Positions 50,221 to 59,460 are shown, numbered from the stretch's first letter. The stretch is DNA of 64,000 bases from Hippopus hippopus (GCA_946811185.2 OX328103.1:3662132-3726131), one strand, 5' to 3'. Notes: generated by a model not told the origin, from the sequence alone. Numbers and translations: made by a program.

Positions 50221-50436
50221 TGATGATAGTCCTTGCAATAGGATTCATCCTTCTCTTGATGCTGATCATTGTTTCGATAATGGTTATGTGGAAAAGCAAC
50301 CAGTGGCTTGAAAAGAATATTGTGCAAAGTACAGGTTAAAGAAACTCTATGAACGCATAGATATGTGCGCTGGCCGCTGTGATATAACTGAAATAATGAT
50401 GGATATGGCATTGAACACCAAACAAATTGTTAAAGG
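50221..50436 (+). mobile_element. SINE-1, 5'-truncated, at an F1 hairpin
   Basis: Starts ATAGTCCTTGCAATAGG; GTGGAAAAGCAACCAGTGG; tail GATATAACTGAAATAATG...CATTGAACACC. Confidence 0.75.
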
Positions 50437-50520
50437 GTAAAAAGGCATAAAATATTGGGTCTGAAAAAGTTATATGTGTGTCACATAAAAGAACAAGATT
50501 TACTGCACAGTCTGTATTGA

Positions 50521-50941
50521 CCCTTTACCGAACAACCCCATGTTTTAATGAGACTAACTTTTTCCTTACCATAGACAACACAAGAAGCTTATTTGGATAG
50601 TGTAGATGAAGATCAGACTGCACAGAACGTGCAGTCTGATCTCTGATTTACACTGTCCATTAGTTTGGATTTGGATGGAAATGTCTCCGAATGTCGCAGA
50701 CGGCCTGTATTATGTGGCCATCAGAAAAGGGTTAAAAAAATTTGGTAGTGAAAGAGATAAAGCAGAAGGCTTTTCAAAACATGGTTGGAAAAGGAGAAAA
50801 TGCTGGTTCCCAGCATTTTCTCCCTTTTCCACAATGTTTTCTGCCCTACCAAAGACAAGTTCTATCATTTCAACCACTCTTGATTTTGTTGTCTGCAAAT
50901 GCTTTCAGTTTGGTCAGATCTAAGATTTTTATGTCTGGTAA
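50521..50941 (-). mobile_element. F1 copy split by F2b
   Basis: B end 50521-50553 (CCCTTTACCGAACAACCCC) is separated by F2b from the rest (50758-50941: GCAGAAGGCTTTTCAAAAC, good hairpin, TGTTGTCTGCAAATGC). Confidence 0.75.
50557..50757 (+). mobile_element. F2b inside F1
   Basis: CTTTTTCCTTACCATAGAC start, perfect AAGATCAGACTGCAC / GTGCAGTCTGATCTC hairpin, GGTAGTGAAAGAG end. Flanks TAAC and TAAA are degenerate TTAA. Confidence 0.75.
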
Positions 50942-51342
50942 AAGAACCAATTATGCATCTCCTTGTTCTTTCAGTGAAAGAGTAGGCCATAAATGATACA
51001 TGGCTTGCATGGATAATTTATTTAGAAATATTCCATGATTATATAATATCTAATTAATCATTTTTAGGTCACATATTCTGTATTCAAATTTAATTCATAT
51101 TAATAGCGGAGGTCAATTCCACTGATTTTTTTTCTAGGGAAAGATGAGACGAGAATAGATATTTATACCCCCTACATTCTAATGCAAACCCTATAAAATG
51201 TGGTAACTAAATGTTTGGTTTATAAATGCTTTACTGAACAACAAAATTTCATCAACCCTCAGAAAGAAATTTGCCAATCTGGTTCAGAAATTGACAATCA
51301 TCATCATCATGTGGTTGGCAACTCAATCAGCTTAGTGATTTT
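50942..51342. other. No recognisable gene
   Basis: AT-rich spacer; a possible F1 scrap (TTTACTGAACAACAAAATTTC) at 51228-51255. Confidence 0.4.
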
Positions 51343-51533
51343 GGTCCGTAATCATCAACCATTCTAAAGAACATTCATAGTCTTATTCTCAAGAATGTTC
51401 CAATTATGAATGTAACACAACTTCTGATTGACTAAACCATTTGGTTTAGCCAATCAGAAGTTGAGTTACTTTCTAAATTTATAATCAGAGCAAGAATGTC
51501 CTTAAGAATGGCCCGGTTGATGGATACAGACCC
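51343..51533 (+). mobile_element. F4 foldback element, second copy
   Basis: GGTCCGTAATCATCAACC / GGTTGATGGATACAGACCC ends; core CTGATTGACTAAACC/GGTTTAGCCAATCAG with one mismatch; same order as 13798-13994. Confidence 0.75.
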
Positions 51534-51807
51534 AGGACAACCAATTTTATTCCATTTTGAAAAGGTATTTTTACCTTGTGCAAAAATGGCTTTACCTTTA
51601 CCAACAGAGTAGGAAATTTTACAGTAAGATTAGACAAAAAGACTTAAATTCCTTCTGTTTTCTACTTTTATTTCTACATATGTTTTAACTTTATTTCTGT
51701 ATCTCTTGTAACTTTAAAGCTATCTTTGATTGCAATATGAACAGTAGCCTTCTTTCTTAAGATTTTCTTAGAAAATGCAAAACTAGGTCTGGTTTACCAT
51801 CCCTTTA

Positions 51808-51940
51808 ACTCTGTGTGAAATGTTTGAAAACATTGTGGGAAAAGGAGAAAAAGGTGGTTACCAGCATTTTCTCCTTTTCTTACCATGTTTTCAGATGCTG
51901 TCTCGGTGTCCTTAAGTCTCCAGATTGTGCAGTAAAGGTT
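51808..51940 (+). mobile_element. F1 copy, A half missing
   Basis: GTTTGAAAACATTGTGGG arm, GGTGGTTACCAGC centre, B end CCAGATTGTGCAGTAAAGG. Confidence 0.7.
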
Positions 51941-52076
51941 ATGGACAAAGTGGTTTAGAAAGTAGTAATATTTAACACCAATGTTGATGCCATTCGTAAA
52001 TCCATTGTTGATATTAAACTCGTATAATTACATGAAAAAGTGGCCCATTACCAGCCCAGTAGTTGACCATTTATAT

Positions 52077-52299
52077 CTCTTTACCATACAACAAAATTTT
52101 AGACTTGCTCAAATTGAAAGCATTTGCAGACGACAAATTAGATGCGGTTCAAATTGTTGGACTTGTCTATGAGAGGTTAGAAAACATTGTGGAAAAAGGA
52201 GAAAATGCTGGTTACCAGCATTTTCTCCTTTTCTCACAATGTTTTCCAAAGCTTTCTTTCTCTGGGTCGTTAAACTTCCAGATTGTGTGGTAAAGAGAT
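52077..52299 (+). mobile_element. F1 full length
   Basis: CTCTTTACCATACAACAAAA start after ATAT; near-perfect arms; ends GATTGTGTGGTAAAGAG with ATAA. Confidence 0.85.
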
Positions 52300-52453
52300 A
52301 AGCCACAATAGTTGACCATTACATGTTGCGGAAAATCTGAGTTGACATTTATATGACTCTAATGAAATGTCAAACATAATAAGATAGCTGTTTTCATGTC
52401 ATAATTTTGTCAACTTAACAAGAAATATGGGACAATTTCGAATCATATCTTAA

Positions 52454-52662
52454 CGTCAAGGCTGCTAAGCACGACTCGCTGACCTTTTGCGGACAGTGTA
52501 GATCAAGATCAGACTGCACAGAATGTGCAGTCTGATGTTGGATCTACACTGTCCGATAAAAAGATATTTTTGTCCAAAAAAAAAAAGTTTGATATAGCAC
52601 TATTCAGGTTTTTACCATCGTTTTGAGAGTTTCATTTAACTTACTTAGAAGAATAAGGGTTA
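52454..52662 (+). mobile_element. F2 full length, CGTCAAGGCTGC subtype
   Basis: 209 bp between TTAA 52450-52453 and 52663-52666. Hairpin GTGTAGATCAAGATCAGAC / GTGCAGTCTGATGTTGG. Same subtype as 58560-58757. Confidence 0.82.
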
Positions 52663-52666
52663 ACTT

Positions 52667-52788
52667 TTTTACTAGAGGACAAAATGGAGATTGTGTCCTT
52701 ATCAAAAATGTGTGAAAACCACAAATTATATGCGGGACAGATGATTTGGTTTGTCTTAGAAAGGGTAGAAAACATCATGGGGAAAACA
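52667..52788 (+). repeat. F1 left part, first repeat unit
   Basis: CTTTTTTACTAGAGGACAAA start, AGGGTAGAAAACATCATGG, then cut. Confidence 0.6.
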
Positions 52789-52810
52789 TCACGTCATAAT
52801 TTTGTCAACT

Positions 52811-53020
52811 TTGCCTCTAGAGTATCAAATAAACTCGGCATTCATATTCAGTGTAGAAATAAGACCCAAATTATCACAATTTCATGGTTGCTTTTGTCTA
52901 GAGTGTTTCAGCAGAGTGGACAGTATAGATCAAAGATCAGGCTGCATGTTTTGTGCAGCCTGATTTTGATCTATACTGGCCGCAAAGGCAACTATAGTTT
53001 TGTGAAAAGCATTTTAAGGG
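52811..53020 (-). mobile_element. F2 copy, minus strand
   Basis: GAGTGGACAGTATAGATC, AAAGATCAGGCTGC / GTGCAGCCTGATTTTGATC hairpin, AAGCATTTTAAGGG end. Sits in the second unit of a local duplication. Confidence 0.72.
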
Positions 53021-53060
53021 TAAACAAGAAATACGGGACAATTTCGAATTTTGTTTTAAA

Positions 53061-53205
53061 CTTTTTTACTAGCCAACAAAATTTTAGATTGCGTCCATAA
53101 ATATGTGAAAACAACAAATTATTTGTGGGTTGAATGTTTGGATTCATCTTCAAAAGGGTAGAAAACATCATGGGAAAAGAAGAAAATGCTTTTTATTTTC
53201 TTCCC
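53061..53205 (+). repeat. F1 left part, second repeat unit
   Basis: CTTTTTTACTAGCCAACAAA, AGGGTAGAAAACATCATGGG, cut after GAAGAAAATGC. Confidence 0.6.
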
Positions 53206-53408
53206 TTGTTGTTATTTTGTCCGACCATAAATGATTAACTATTATTCAGGTCATAGATTACAATTCTCATTGAAGTTTTAACAGGTGTTTGAGAAGAGGT
53301 GTAGACAATAGCCTGTCTATTTTATTGACCAATAACTATTGCAATAGGAAGAGCAGACACTAGCAAAAATGACCATAGGTAATCAAAAAGGAATGACAGT
53401 GTCCATAA

Positions 53409-53617
53409 CTCTTTACCAAATAACAAAATTTCAGACATCAGAATTGAAAGCATTTGCTGATAGCAAATTAAACGCCATTACAATGATTGAATTCGCTCCT
53501 GAAATTGAAGAAAGACATTGTGGGAAAAGGAGAAAATTTCTACTTTCCCCACCATGTCTTCAAAATCCCCTTTCCTGTTAGGGTTGATTAAACATGGGAT
53601 AGATCGGTAAAGGGTAA
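53409..53617 (+). mobile_element. F1 copy, hairpin centre deleted
   Basis: CTCTTTACCAAATAAC; GGAGAAAATTTCTACTTTCCC replaces the palindrome; B end GATCGGTAAAGGG. Confidence 0.7.
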
Positions 53618-53773
53618 TACTATCTTCTTGACCACAGCTTATATTGAATTTCTGATCATAACTATGTAGTTGTAGATTATGGAGAATTGAACCTAGCATT
53701 CATCTACATGAACTATGATTATATGAAAGTCGGGAATGAAAGCACTTCACACCTTTTCTATAAGAAAACATGG

Positions 53774-53988
53774 GTTCTGTGTGGCACAGTGGTAAAGTGT
53801 AGGACCTGTAAACTGGAGGCCCCGGGTTCCAGCCTCACTGGAAGCACTGATTTTTTTTTTTTGTGGGAGTTCCTTGGACAAGACACTTCAATGCCCAAGC
53901 ATAGTCCTGGTGAACCTCAGGACATACAAGTGTGAACTGTTGCTGTGATATGACTGAAATAATGTTGAAACCAGCATTAAAACACCAC
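53774..53988 (+). mobile_element. SINE-3, complete
   Basis: Head GTGGCACAGTGGTAAAGTG with B-box region GGGTTCCAGCC; body GGACAAGACACTTCAATG; tail GATATGACTGAAATAATG...GCATTAAAACACC, the same tail as SINE-1 despite a different tRNA head. An F1 copy begins at the following TTAA. Confidence 0.75.
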
Positions 53989-53992
53989 TTAA

Positions 53993-54122
53993 CCCTGTAC
54001 CAAATGATAAAATTTAAGATGCCCAAATTGAAAACTTTTGCTGAGAAAAAGAAACAAGTGTGACACAAAAACAGACATTTGCCTTTGGGAGGGTAGAAAA
54101 CTTAGGAAAAGTCAACTTGTAT
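53993..54122 (+). mobile_element. F1 copy without hairpin or B half
   Basis: Between TTAA 53989-53992 and 54123-54126. CCCTGTACCAAATGAT to GAAAACTTAGGAAAAG. Confidence 0.65.
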
Positions 54123-54126
54123 TAAC

Positions 54127-54346
54127 TCTTTACCAAACAATCCTGGGTTTTCACGATTCTGAGAAAGAAGCCTTTTGAAAACACTGTGGGAAAAGGAGAA
54201 AATGCTGTTAACCAGCATTTTCTCCTTTTCCCACAATGTTTTCCACCCTTCCCAATACAAATTTCAATTCTTGAGTCACATTAGTTTTGTCGTCTGCAAA
54301 TACTTTGAATTTGGACCAGTCTAAAATTTTGTCATTTGGTAAAGAG
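54127..54346 (-). mobile_element. F1 full length
   Basis: 220 bp between TTAA 54123-54126 and 54347-54350. ACCAAACAATCCTGGG; GCTGTTAACCAGC centre. Confidence 0.9.
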
Positions 54347-54439
54347 TTAAAGAGTTTATAGTATTAAATAGAAGAAAGAGACAGTCACAGTTGAAACTAG
54401 AGAGATGTATCATATTGCAATTTCAAAGTTGTTTTTATC

Positions 54440-54540
54440 ACAATATCTTGCAAGACAGCAGACAGTGTAGATTTAAGATTCAACTGCATGTTCTGTGAAT
54501 ACTATTTTGATCTAAACTGTCCGCATAAGGAATTAAATCT
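54440..54540 (+). repeat. F2 fragment
   Basis: GACAGTGTAGATTTAAGATT / TATTTTGATCTAAACTGTCC hairpin. Confidence 0.5.
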
Positions 54541-54644
54541 GATGTTCAGCCTTATATGAATTTATAGTAATTGATGTTTCTTTGACATGTATGAAATGTA
54601 CAGACCTCACAGAGAGAGACTGAAGATTTATTGAGTGAATTTTA

Positions 54645-54861
54645 CCACTCAACAAATCCCAACCTGTAACAACCCTGAGGAAGAAGGCTTTTGCAAATAT
54701 TGTGGGAAAAGAAGAAAATGCTATTAACCAGCATTTTCTCCTTGTCCCACAATGTTTTCTACTCTATAAAAGACAGTTCTTATGTTTTAGTAACATTTAA
54801 ATTGTTGCCTTCAGATGCTTTTAATTTGGACAAGACTAGAGTTTTGTTGTCTGGTAAAGAG
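54645..54861 (-). mobile_element. F1 copy
   Basis: TTTACCACTCAACAAATCCC start, GCTATTAACCAGC centre, A half with TTGTTGCCTTCAGATGC; TTAA 54862-54865. Confidence 0.8.
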
Positions 54862-54865
54862 TTAA

Positions 54866-55425
54866 AAATGTTCACAGGCTTTGATTCTTGAACATCACAA
54901 CCATTGGAGGGTGAAGCCATAAAAAATAGGAGGAAATTCATTAAAACTCGATAGATATCTTTTATCATAATGTTGGACACAAATGACTCTGTTTGGCTTT
55001 CACAGCTACAAACCAAAACCTAAAAATAACTTGCAGGTTAAAGATTTAAAGGCTTTGAAATTGTTGTTTGTAACTCCTGACTCAACAATCCTACGCTAAA
55101 AGATAAATCTGTACTCATTTTTAGCCAGTTTTTAACCATTTTCATCTTTATTTTCATCTTTATTTCATGAAACTACAATCATTGTTGTATCTGTCTTGCT
55201 AAATGTTGCCCCTGACAATTACAATCCATAGAAACTCCATTTCATTTTCTGGAGGCTATCAAAAAATCGCTGTTTTGAAATGGAAGACAAGTCCTTCGAG
55301 TTTCTTTATCCTTTACTCCTTATATACCAGTATTTTATCTATGTTAAATCAGCTGAGTAAATTCTGAACCATTCTACATACTATCAAGTTTCAACAGCAT
55401 TTTTTTTTTCTCTGGCTGTAAGGAT
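54866..55425. other. No recognisable gene
   Basis: AT-rich unique-looking stretch; no supported coding frame. Confidence 0.4.
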
Positions 55426-55429
55426 GTAT

Positions 55430-55555
55430 CTTTAATTAAACACCCTGTGGACAAAATCTTTTGAAAGCATTGTGGGAAAAGAAGCAAAAGCTAGTTACCA
55501 GTCTTTCTTTTTTCTTGTGATGTTATCAAAAGCTTTCCATTCTAGTCTCAATCAT
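55430..55555. repeat. F1 BB-like remnant
   Basis: AATCTTTTGAAAGCATTGTG on the left and GTTATCAAAAGCTTTCC on the right are both B-type; hairpin decayed. Confidence 0.45.
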
Positions 55556-55605
55556 ATCCCAAATCATGAGATTTGAAGGGGTAGGTAACATTTGTGCTGT
55601 GCTCT

Positions 55606-55845
55606 GTGAAAAGGGTGTTTAATGCATCTGCAAAAAATATGGAATCAGGTAGTCTGCACAGGCTGACCTGGTTTGAAATATTTTTCCTTTGTTAAATTTT
55701 CTGCATGTCAAAGGATCACTTTACCACATGATTCAGTCATTTTTTAAACAAACTGGATTTTATGGATCCATTACGATGTTTGATGACTAATGCTTGGTAT
55801 AATGCATCACAGAGATGCATTAAGCCCTCTTTGGCCTGAGTGCCA
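55606..55845 (+). mobile_element. F3 MITE copy
   Basis: GCTGTGCTCTGTGAAAAGGG, TTTAATGCATCTGC, an AGTCTGCACAGGCTGACCTG hairpin remnant, TTTTATGGATCCATTACG, GAGATGCATTAAGCCC. Confidence 0.7.
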
Positions 55846-55857
55846 ATCATTTCGTTG

Positions 55858-56197
55858 TTTTCCAACATTATTTTCAAAAGTCAGGTTCCACAGGATTATG
55901 AAAACACGAGAACATTCTGTAAATTGTAAAAGTGCTACATTCGGCTCCTTGATTAACTTTTTGGTTACCAGCATTTCCTTCTTTTGCCCACCAAGCAGAC
56001 TTAATCTTGGGAAAGAAGCCTTTTGAAAAGATTGTGGGGAAAAAGGACAAAAAGCTGTTAACCAGCATTTTCTCCTTTTTCCACAATGTTTTCTAACTTG
56101 TCAAAGATAGAATTCTATCATTTTAGCCACATTTAAATTGTCGTCTGCAGATTCTTTCTATTTTGGCTAGTCTAAAAATTTGTGATGTGGTAGCGTT
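55858..56197. mobile_element. F1 B fragment and F1 minus copy
   Basis: 55858-55932 is a plus B fragment. 55998-56197 is a minus copy with a CTGTTAACCAGC centre and a TTGTCGTCTGCAG A half, framed by two partial right arms (55963-55991, 56209-56241). Confidence 0.65.
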
Positions 56198-56249
56198 AAC
56201 TCTTTTGGTCCCCAGAATTTCCTTCTTTGCCCACTATTTTTTTGCGTAG

Positions 56250-56430
56250 CTGAATGTGCTGGCTTTTGACCTACTTTTTGGCACTGATAACAAATGAATT
56301 AATAGAAGTTTGTTATTGGTCAAAAATGTAGATGTGTTTATTCTAAGGGCCCTTCTGGTCAAAAAATGTAGACAAGGGCCCCTGCCTATTTACTCTGGCT
56401 ATCTTTTTAAAGATATTTCTTGTTTCAAAA
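56250..56430 (+). repeat. Dispersed repeat, partner of 10583-10790
   Basis: TGCTGGCTTTTGACCTAC, TGATAACAAATGAATTAA, AAGGGCCC twice, and ATATTTCTTGTTT. Confidence 0.6.
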
Positions 56431-56699
56431 ACCTCTTTCCTTTACCTCAGTTCATTTGAACATGGGTTTTTGGGGTTTAAAAAAAAAATTCTGAGGCTAG
56501 AATTACAGACAAATAAACAAGATAGTGTGGTTTTCAGGAGAGCAAGGAGATAGTGTGGTTTTCAGGACATATCAAAATATCGTTGGTTTCTAATTGCTTG
56601 ATCAATGTGGAAGATAGTTCGGTTGGTCTTTAGTAATTATTGGTAACCTTTTTGTAAGATCTGTGGTAATAAAGGCTTACTTTTTGGGTAGACTGAAAA

Positions 56700-56850
56700 A
56701 ACCTTGACTCTTTTACAGACGACAAAATGTAAGACTGGTCCAAAATGAAAGCATCTGCAGATAAATATGGCTCAAATGAGGAAATTTTTCCTCAATAGGG
56801 TATACAAGACATTGTGGGAAAGGGGAGTCAGTGCCAGTTACTATTTCTTA
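56700..56850 (+). repeat. F1 A half
   Basis: CTCTTTTACAGACGACAAAA, GAAAGCATCTGCAG, GACATTGTGGGAAAGG, then cut. Confidence 0.6.
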
Positions 56851-56911
56851 GTACAAAAGATGTTATATGGCTCTTTTTGTTAGAGTATGTGGCAAAGAAG
56901 TGCACAGGGTA

Positions 56912-57165
56912 GCTCCCAGAGTGGACTGCATATTCTTTGCAATCTGATCTTGATCTACACTGTCCTTATAAGCAATTGAATCAAAGTTCAGTGCTACAAG
57001 GGCTAATGCCTTTTTCTGCCACAAAAGTGCATTGAATTTTTTTCTCCTAAGATACTTTAAAAAAAACAAAATCATAATATAAAACAAAGTAGTACAAATT
57101 ATAGATTGAAGATTAAGGCTGTGCAGTCTGATCTTGTTAAATACTGTCAGGAAAACCAATGTTGC
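56912..57165. repeat. F2 fragments
   Basis: 56912-56998 (GCAATCTGATCTTGATCTAC to CAGTGCTACAAGGG) and 57105-57165 (GTGCAGTCTGATCTTG). Confidence 0.5.
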
Positions 57166-57176
57166 TCATCTGTTTC

Positions 57177-57380
57177 GACCCTTCAAGAAATGACAAAATT
57201 TTAGACTTGCCCAATTGAAAGTTTTTATCAGATGACAAAACAATTGTGAGTCAGAAATTGAAATTTGCTCTTGGGAGGGTGAAAACAGCATTACCAGCAT
57301 TTTCTCCTTTTCCAACAATGTTTTCAAAAGGCTTCTTCTTCAGGGTTGTTAAAAGTTGTTTAAAGTTGGCTTGTGCTGTA
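57177..57380 (+). mobile_element. F1 copy, left arm deleted
   Basis: GACCCTTCAAGAAATGAC start; GTGAAAACAGCATTACCAGC; B half intact. Confidence 0.7.
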
Positions 57381-57432
57381 AAAAGCAGAGACAGAGGCTA
57401 GACTGGGTATTTTGTCTGTATTTTGTCGTTTC

Positions 57433-57622
57433 ACCCTATACCACACATTTTGAAAACATTGTTGGAAAAGGAGAAAATGCTGGTAACCAGCATTTTCTCC
57501 TTTTCCAACAATGTTTTCTACCCTTCTCAAAACAATCTTCGACATTTGAGTCGCATTTATTTTGTCGTCTGCAAGTGCTTTCAATTTGGATAACTCTATA
57601 AAATTTTGTCGTCAGGAAAAGA
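57433..57622 (-). mobile_element. F1 copy, perfect co-varying arms, B interior deleted
   Basis: CCCTATACCACACATT joins directly to TTGAAAACATTGTTGG. Arms TTGTTGG/CCAACAA match perfectly. TTAA 57623-57626. Confidence 0.85.
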
Positions 57623-57759
57623 GTTAACCATTACAGTCAAAAAATAAAAAAAAATATGAAGTGGCCTTTTGTCCTGCCTCAAAAAAAGACCAAAATTTTA
57701 CATTTCAAAGCTGTTGTTGTCAGAATATCCAATGAAACATCGAAGTGTCAACTTAAGAT

Positions 57760-57860
57760 TAGACAGCACTTTACCAGGGTTTTCTACTCTTGCCATGATG
57801 TTTTCAAGTCTTCTACCCCAAGTTTGTGAAAAGATGGGGTTGTTTTATAAAGGGTGAAAG
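57760..57860 (+). repeat. F1 right part, diverged
   Basis: GCCATGATGTTTTCAAG, GATGGGGTTG, TTTATAAAGGG. Confidence 0.45.
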
Positions 57861-57875
57861 TGTTTACATACAGCA

Positions 57876-58004
57876 ATGACAGAGGGTAACCTGTCACAGG
57901 AAGTTGATGCTGATGACACCGCCGTAAAAAAGCGGAAAAACTCGGAGACAGAATTATCTAATCTGCAAGTTTGTATTGTTGTGGTGCAGTTTTTTGCAAC
58001 ATAA
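57876..58004 (+). CDS. Possible first coding exon (unrecognised)
   Basis: ATG 57876 opens 42 codons to TAA 58002: MTEGNLSQEVDADDTAVKK, RKNSETELSNLQ, then an apolar VCIVVVQFFAT. The first 31 residues look like an acidic, serine-rich N terminus with a KKRK nuclear-signal-like patch. A possible donor, CTGCAA|GTTTGT, falls right after it at 57967, so the apolar end may be intron. The patch is free of repeats. No family recognised. Confidence 0.28.
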   Translation: MTEGNLSQEVDADDTAVKKRKNSETELSNLQVCIVVVQFFAT

Positions 58005-58169
58005 AAAGTTTTTTGGCTTGCTCATGTCGTGGAATTCCCATCTCTGTCTGTGAAAAAACTGCTGATATATCAGATTCGAGAGATAACCCAGTGTAAAAAA
58101 GAGGGCACATAACTCTGTTGTCACCTCAAAGAGAGGGTTTATCCTTTCACCAAAATTCATGATTACACC
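58005..58169. other. Repeat-free spacer
   Basis: An open minus-strand frame (57954-58160) overlaps the previous entry; only one, or neither, can be real. Confidence 0.35.
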
Positions 58170-58297
58170 TTAATACAACTTCATGGAAGAAGAATTTTCA
58201 AAACATTGTGGAAAATTGACTAAACATTGTTTACCAGTATTTAATTTCTTTTTTTTTTACACGGTGTTGTCTTCATTATACACAGAAATCCAATCAT
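58170..58297 (-). repeat. F1 copy, truncated
   Basis: GAAGAATTTTCAAAACATTG, hairpin decayed with a T-run; TTAA 58298-58301. Confidence 0.55.
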
Positions 58298-58301
58298 TTA
58301 A

Positions 58302-58519
58302 CTCATTACCACACGACAAAATTTTAGACCTGTCCAAATTGAAAGCATTTGTAGATGACAGTTTTAACGTGGCTCATATGAAATGATTTTTCTTTGATAG
58401 GGTAGAAAACGTGGGAAAAGGAGAAAATGCTGGTAACCAGCATTTTCTCCTTTTCCCACAATGTTTTCAAAAGCCTTCTCTTTCAGGGGCGTCAAAAGTC
58501 GTCATTGTGTGGTAAAGGG
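58302..58519 (+). mobile_element. F1 full length
   Basis: 218 bp; TTAA 58298-58301 and 58520-58523. Left arm lacks ATTG; plus orientation with a GGTAACC centre. Confidence 0.87.
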
Positions 58520-58559
58520 TTAAGCCAAATTAGAATACATCATCTGCACTTGCTTTTAA

Positions 58560-58757
58560 CTGCTAGATAAAATTAAACTAAAGATTTCTAGGCAATAGTG
58601 AAACCCATACTTTACGATTTAAAAATTTTGCTCGTCTGGGATACATCACCTTATCGGACAGTGTAGATCAAAGATCAGACTGCCCATTCTGTGCAGTCTG
58701 ATTGTGATCTACACTGTCTGCAAAAGCCCACAAAGTTGTGCTTAGCAGCCCAAGTGT
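58560..58757 (-). mobile_element. F2 copy, CTGCTAAGCAC subtype
   Basis: GGACAGTGTAGATCAAAG, ATCAGACTGCCC / GTGCAGTCTGATTGTG hairpin; GTGCTTAGCAGCCCAAG end. Followed at 58764-58798 by an F1 A-end scrap. Confidence 0.7.
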
Positions 58758-58948
58758 TAATTCGAGTAAGTCTACGATTTTCTCATCTGTTGAAGAGTTA
58801 CGCAACAACCATCATCTGTAATCAAACAATTGTCTGTAATGGATTGTTTTCCTCTGTGGCACACAAAAACTGACAGACTGTATGATGGAGAGTAGCACTG
58901 AGTACAGTTGTAAGATGCAAACTTTCTTTGAGACTTGAAACCATTTAA

Positions 58949-59231
58949 CTCTTTACCAAACGACAAAATTTTACACTCAAAAAAAATTGAAAGCATCTGC
59001 AGACAACAGATTAAATGATACTGAAAACATGAAATTTGCTTCTCAAAACAAAGAAAACATTGCGGGAAATAGAAAAAATTTCCTCCTTTTCCTACAGTGT
59101 TTTCTAAAGCCTTCTCTGTCAGGGTCATTAAAACTCAGGATTTTGTGGTGAAAAGTTAACTCTGTATCAAATGATAAATTTGAAGAATTGCCCACATTGA
59201 AAGCATTTGCAGACAAAAACCAATAAGTGGC
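58949..59231 (+). mobile_element. F1 copies 1 and 2 of a six-copy array
   Basis: 58949-59155: hairpin centre lost (AGAAAAAATTTCCTCC); TTAA 58945-58948 and 59156-59159. 59160-59231: A half only, cut before the hairpin. Confidence 0.8.
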
Positions 59232-59235
59232 TTAA

Positions 59236-59456
59236 CTCATTACCAGACGACAAAATTTTAGGTTTGTCCAAATTGAAAGCATTTGCAGACGACAATTTCA
59301 GTGTGGCTCAAATGGTGCAAATTTTCTTTGATAGGGTAGAAAACATTTTGGGAAAAGGAGAAAATGCTGGTTACCAGCATTTTCTCCTTTTCCCTCAATG
59401 TTTTCAAAAGGCTTCTTTCTCAGGGTCGTTAAAAGTCGGCATTGTGTGGTAAAGGG
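59236..59456 (+). mobile_element. F1 TTAA-hairpin MITE, reference copy
   Basis: 221 bp between TTAA 59232-59235 and 59457-59460. Order: A-end repeat CTCATTACCAGACGACAAAA; A half TTGTCCAAATTGAAAGC, TTTGCAGACGAC, GTGGCTCAAATGG, GATAGGGTAGAAAAC; left arm ending GAGAAAATGCTGGT; centre T; right arm ACCAGCATTTTCTCC onward; B half AAAAGGCTTCTTTCTCAGGG, TCGTTAAAAGTCGG; B-end repeat CATTGTGTGGTAAAGGG. No protein. TTAA flanks and CCCTTT ends fit piggyBac-type MITEs (inference). Confidence 0.93.
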
Positions 59457-59460
59457 TTAA

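Noticed and set aside
57954..58160. 68-codon minus-strand frame
   Set aside because: Overlaps the better-looking plus-strand frame at 57876-58004 and has no supporting signal; not excluded, only less likely.
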